Shown here piece after piece: positions 6,956 through 9,966 of a stretch of DNA of 9,966 nt. This DNA is from an uncultured Prevotellaceae bacterium. GTDB lineage: Bacteria > Bacteroidota > Bacteroidia > Bacteroidales > Bacteroidaceae. The DNA is taken from positions 1-9,966 of the forward strand of contig CAMWRK010000067.1 of assembly GCA_947176655.1 (NCBI GenBank), given 5' to 3'. The translations under genes were made by a program, and so were the position numbers. Positions within the stretch are counted from its first letter, which is position 1. Each line of letters opens with the position of its first letter. Under the pieces are notes generated by a model. That model worked only from the letters and a program-made list of their open reading frames with translations. It made no database searches and had not been told where the DNA came from.

Positions 6956-8113
6956 TCAGTCTCCAATAAAAACATCCGCTATCCTGCGGCATGCCTGTCC
7001 GTCACCGTATGGATTCACTGCCTTGGACATGGTTTCGTATGCTGCGGGGTTGTCAAGCAGAAGCGATACTTCGGAAATGATTTTAGTGTAGTCCGTGCCG
7101 ACGAGATGCACCGTTCCACTCTCCAGAGCCTCGGGACGTTCCGTCGTGTCGCGCATGACGAGGACAGGTTTTCCCAGTCCTGGAGCCTCCTCCTGTATGC
7201 CACCAGAATCAGTCAGGACAATAGCGGACTTGTTCATGAGATACACGAACTCCAGGTACTGCAATGGTTCGATAAAGAACATATTGCCCCGATTTGTCAG
7301 GTCATCTCCGAATACCTCGTGAATGGGTTTGCGGACATTGGGATTGAGGTGCATGGGATATACGAAATCCACGCCGGGGTATTTGATACTGAGGTCACGG
7401 ATGGCAGTGCACATGCTGATAAATCCGTTGCCGAAGTTCTCGCGGCGATGTCCGGTGATGAGCACCAGACGGCGACCGGTATCGTGCAGGCGGGCTACGT
7501 CATATCCGGCCTCTCTGAGAATTTGTTCCTGCCGCTCCCGCAATTTCTCGTCAGCGGCAAGGCGTTTCACCACCAGATGCAAAGCATCTATTACAGTGTT
7601 GCCCGTCACATATATGGTTCCAAGGATACCCTCGGCACGAAGATTGCGTTCCGACAAAGGTGTTGGGGCAAAATTGTACGTAGCAATACGCCCTGTAATC
7701 TGCCTGTTCATTTCCTCCGGCCACGGACTGTATATATTATGTGTACGCAAACCGGCCTCAACATGTCCTACGGGTATCTGCTGATAGAAAGCGGCAAGTG
7801 CTGTGGCAGTGCTGGTGGTTGTGTCTCCATGTACAAGCACCACGTCGGGACGACATTGCGAAAAGACATCGCGCATGCCAGTAAGCACACGGGCGGTGAT
7901 GTCGGTAAGATCTTGCCCCTGCTTCATGATATTGAGGTCATAATCGGGGGTTATATTGAAAATGTCAAGCACCTGATCGAGCATCTCACGATGTTGGCCT
8001 GTAACGCAGACCACTGTGCGGAAAGCATCCGGATACCTTAGAAATTCTTTCACCAGCGGGCACATCTTTATAGCCTCGGGACGGGTGCCGAAAACCAGCA
8101 TTATAGTCTTCAT
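6956..8113 (-). CDS. wecB: UDP-N-acetylglucosamine 2-epimerase (non-hydrolysing)
   Basis: A 385-residue enzyme that interconverts UDP-GlcNAc and UDP-ManNAc in the cytoplasm. All family signatures are present: VFGTRPEAIKM (7-17), VHGDTTTSTA with D97, GHVEAGLRT with E119, SPWPEEMNRQI with E133-E134, ITGHRRENFG with H222, and TDSGGIQEEAP from 301. The residues matching the catalytic D95, E117, E131 and H213 of E. coli WecB are therefore in place, and the length is normal. It supplies ManNAc for the glycan. No UDP-ManNAc dehydrogenase (WecC) is in the window, so either ManNAc itself is used or the dehydrogenase lies elsewhere. The gene begins 22 nt after the fusion gene, without a visible Shine-Dalgarno, and is followed 21 nt later by a GT-B gene. 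Confidence 0.97.
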   Translation of the reverse strand: MKTIMLVFGTRPEAIKMCPLVKEFLRYPDAFRTVVCVTGQHREMLDQVLDIFNITPDYDLNIMKQGQDLTDITARVLTGMRDVFSQCRPDVVLVHGDTTTSTATALAAFYQQIPVGHVEAGLRTHNIYSPWPEEMNRQITGRIATYNFAPTPLSERNLRAEGILGTIYVTGNTVIDALHLVVKRLAADEKLRERQEQILREAGYDVARLHDTGRRLVLITGHRRENFGNGFISMCTAIRDLSIKYPGVDFVYPMHLNPNVRKPIHEVFGDDLTNRGNMFFIEPLQYLEFVYLMNKSAIVLTDSGGIQEEAPGLGKPVLVMRDTTERPEALESGTVHLVGTDYTKIISEVSLLLDNPAAYETMSKAVNPYGDGQACRRIADVFIGD

Positions 8114-8135
8114 TCTGTCTCTGATTATTATTTGT

Positions 8136-9966
8136 TCATTCCTTCGTGCCAGATTCGCCTTGCTGTCTCTCTACGACGTATCCGCGCAACTTCTCCTCCC
8201 AACCGTAGTGGTCGCATACCATACGATACCCTGCCTCGGCAATGGAGTTGCGCGCATCAGGATGGGTCATAAGACGGACACAGGCCTCTGCTATGGTTGC
8301 AGCCTCGTCTCGGATAATGCAGTTATGTTCATCCTCCAGTTCGGGAATGGCACGGGAAATTAATGTCGTAAGAACCACCGGCAGTCCGCAGCCCATAGCC
8401 ACAAGTACCTTATTCTGTATGCCGGCGGCCACTCTGACCGGTGCCACGGCTACAGCCGCATCCTGTATGGTGGATGCCAGGTCGTCGACAAAACCGGTGA
8501 CAAAGATGTTGTCGCATGCCAAATCGCGGATGTTCTGTGGCGGCTGGGCACCTACGATATAGAATCTGGCTTCGGGCACCTTGTGTAGAATGCGTGGAAA
8601 AACGTCCTGTACAAAGGACAGTACGGCATCCTGATTCTGAAGCGTGCGCATATTACCGACGAAGACAATCTTTCCGGGATTGTAGCTATCCGACACCGAA
8701 GGCAGAAGAATATCAACTCCGTTGGTATGGACAACCAGACTGGCATTGTGCGGTGAAATGGTGCTGAGGTATTGCGCGTCGGCATCGGATACCAGAATAT
8801 TGACCGGAAAGTGCATCATGGAATACTGCTCCGCACGACGGATAAGGAAACGCTCAACGGCATAGACATGGCGCAACAGGCCGTTGCCTCTGCTGCAGGA
8901 ACTCATGGAGTATGTCTTGGACAGAGCATCGGTCATCTCTATAATGGAACGGTCATGCAGTTCTGCCTCGTCCAGATATGGCATCATGCGCAGAAGATGG
9001 GCGATGTACAAATCCGGCTGCTCCTTCTCAATTACAGCGCGGAGTTTGCGCTTGTAAGCGGCAGAATAGTAATAGCCGCACTGAATGGCACGACCGGAAA
9101 ACAGGTGAAGAAGAGACTGCCACAGGCTGTTCAATCTGTTGCGGTGCACGGTGTATACCTTATCATAGATATACTCCGCCTCAAGAATACGCGGTGCGCC
9201 GTCATCCTCGAAACTGACAAGAACCAGTTCATAGCCCTCACGTTTCAACTGTCGCGCTATATTATTTATACGCAACACATCGCCACCATTTTCGGGAACG
9301 GGGAAACGCGGTGTGAGTATACATATCTTTCTGGCTGACGCCGCATTGGCATAAAAGCGTTCCCTGACATTGCTTCTGATAGCCATAGTGTCAGCGTACT
9401 GACGTATCCTGTGTCTGATAATCAACATTATCAGTGCATAGGCAAGAATATCTGCCAAGAATATCAGAGTCAGAGTGCATGCAAGCATGTCCAAAACACA
9501 GTTCAGCAATGCGATGGCAAGAATGAAGGCAATGACAGACAGTAGTGTCATCCTGCCGAATATGCCGGCGGCCATCAGCCTGTGGTGTATGTGCCTTTTG
9601 TCTGAAGCAAAAAGGTGTTCGTCACCGAGAATACGCTCCACCGCCACACGGCAGAGGTCAGCACACGGCAAGAACAGCATGGAGAGGCACAACAATATCC
9701 TGTGTCCGGAACCGATGCTGCCAGAGTGTTCGGCACTGATGTACTTGACAACCATATAGGCTATGGAGAACCCCAGAACCATGGAACCGCTGTCGCCCAT
9801 AAACGTTTTGGAGTTCCTCTCTACGCTACCGAACATATTATAATACAGGAATACGGAAAGAGCTCCGATAATGGCCACAGCAATGTAGCTGTATATGAGA
9901 TTGCCTGAATCCCATAAACAGAATCCGAAACATGTCATGCACAGCAAGACGAAGACAGAAGCTAGA
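8136..9966 (-). CDS. Fusion: WecA/MraY-type undecaprenyl-phosphate sugar-phosphate transferase plus GT-B glycosyltransferase (5' partial)
   Basis: The reading frame is open to the right edge, so the start is outside; a TTG at 9945-9947 in a membrane-segment context is not the real start. Residue numbers here count from that TTG. Residues 1-180 are the C-terminal half of a polyprenyl-phosphate sugar-1-phosphate transferase: about five membrane segments, the catalytic-loop motif KTFMGDSGSMVLGF (47-60, D52), and SDKRHIHHRLM (115-125) with the HIHH of the WecA group. Residues 181-204 are a basic, non-membrane linker. Residues 205-603 are a full GT-B enzyme: KICILTPRFPVPENGGDVLR at the start, KIVFVGNMRT at 426-435, then GIQNKVLVAMGCGLPVV (509-525) and HYGWEEKL near the end. 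It resembles the stp1-like family of exopolysaccharide sugar transferases. No stop or frame change lies between the halves. WecA ends in the cytoplasm, so the GT is placed to use the freshly made lipid-PP-sugar. The GT has valine (516) where relatives usually have the first donor-site glutamate. It is the first visible gene of the minus-strand run. Confidence 0.9.
   Translation of the reverse strand, partial: LASVFVLLCMTCFGFCLWDSGNLIYSYIAVAIIGALSVFLYYNMFGSVERNSKTFMGDSGSMVLGFSIAYMVVKYISAEHSGSIGSGHRILLCLSMLFLPCADLCRVAVERILGDEHLFASDKRHIHHRLMAAGIFGRMTLLSVIAFILAIALLNCVLDMLACTLTLIFLADILAYALIMLIIRHRIRQYADTMAIRSNVRERFYANAASARKICILTPRFPVPENGGDVLRINNIARQLKREGYELVLVSFEDDGAPRILEAEYIYDKVYTVHRNRLNSLWQSLLHLFSGRAIQCGYYYSAAYKRKLRAVIEKEQPDLYIAHLLRMMPYLDEAELHDRSIIEMTDALSKTYSMSSCSRGNGLLRHVYAVERFLIRRAEQYSMMHFPVNILVSDADAQYLSTISPHNASLVVHTNGVDILLPSVSDSYNPGKIVFVGNMRTLQNQDAVLSFVQDVFPRILHKVPEARFYIVGAQPPQNIRDLACDNIFVTGFVDDLASTIQDAAVAVAPVRVAAGIQNKVLVAMGCGLPVVLTTLISRAIPELEDEHNCIIRDEAATIAEACVRLMTHPDARNSIAEAGYRMVCDHYGWEEKLRGYVVERQQGESGTKE

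Noticed and set aside
6953..8041. A 362-codon open frame on the plus strand, antisense to nearly all of wecB
   Set aside because: It is in exact codon register with wecB, so its stops need TTA, CTA or TCA codons in wecB, which are rarely used here. Its predicted protein has no recognisable domain, and wecB is unambiguous.
8772..9338. A 188-codon plus-strand open frame opposite the fused GT domain
   Set aside because: It is codon-aligned with the real minus-strand gene and shows no family motif; it is a shadow frame.
9945..9947. TTG as the start codon of the fusion gene
   Set aside because: The frame stays open to the window edge, and the WecA half would lack its N-terminal membrane segments and acidic motif, so the true start is outside the window.

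Overview
The window is a dense block of surface-polysaccharide genes, most likely from a member of the Bacteroidales (Bacteroides, Phocaeicola, Prevotella or a relative). The assignment rests on the gene set, the mid-range base composition, the mostly absent Shine-Dalgarno sequences and the overlapping gene ends. It is an inference, and no marker gene is present to settle the genus. No rRNA, tRNA, CRISPR array, insertion sequence or phage gene is visible. Less than 1% of the window is intergenic.

Left block (plus strand, 2-3684): four genes in a tight run. They are the C-terminal part of a GT-B glycosyltransferase cut by the window edge, a polytopic Wzy/WaaL-like polymerase or ligase, a GT-A glycosyltransferase with an uncharacterised C-terminal part, and a GT2 rhamnosyltransferase-like enzyme. 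The junctions are ATGA, a 38-nt overlap and ATGA again, so translation is probably coupled. This looks like the 3' end of a longer capsule or exopolysaccharide operon that starts left of the window.

Right block (minus strand, read from 9966 down to 3698): five genes. The first is a fusion of a WecA/MraY-type undecaprenyl-phosphate sugar-phosphate transferase (only its C-terminal half is in view) with a complete GT-B glycosyltransferase. It is followed by wecB (UDP-GlcNAc 2-epimerase), a second GT-B glycosyltransferase, an exported GH26 glycoside hydrolase and a type I L-asparaginase. Junctions are 22 nt, 21 nt, a 20-nt overlap and 5 nt, which suggests one transcript. The two blocks converge tail to tail with 13 nt between stop codons and no hairpin terminator that I could see.

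Working model (inference): the fusion protein starts a glycan on undecaprenyl phosphate and may add the second sugar itself. WecB supplies UDP-ManNAc, and the other glycosyltransferases extend the repeat unit in the cytoplasm. The Wzy-like protein polymerises or ligates it at the periplasmic face, and the exported GH26 enzyme may trim or clear polymer. The asparaginase has no obvious place in this pathway. The most unusual points are the WecA-GT fusion, the loss of a usual donor-site glutamate in its GT part, and the hydrolase and asparaginase at the end of the operon.
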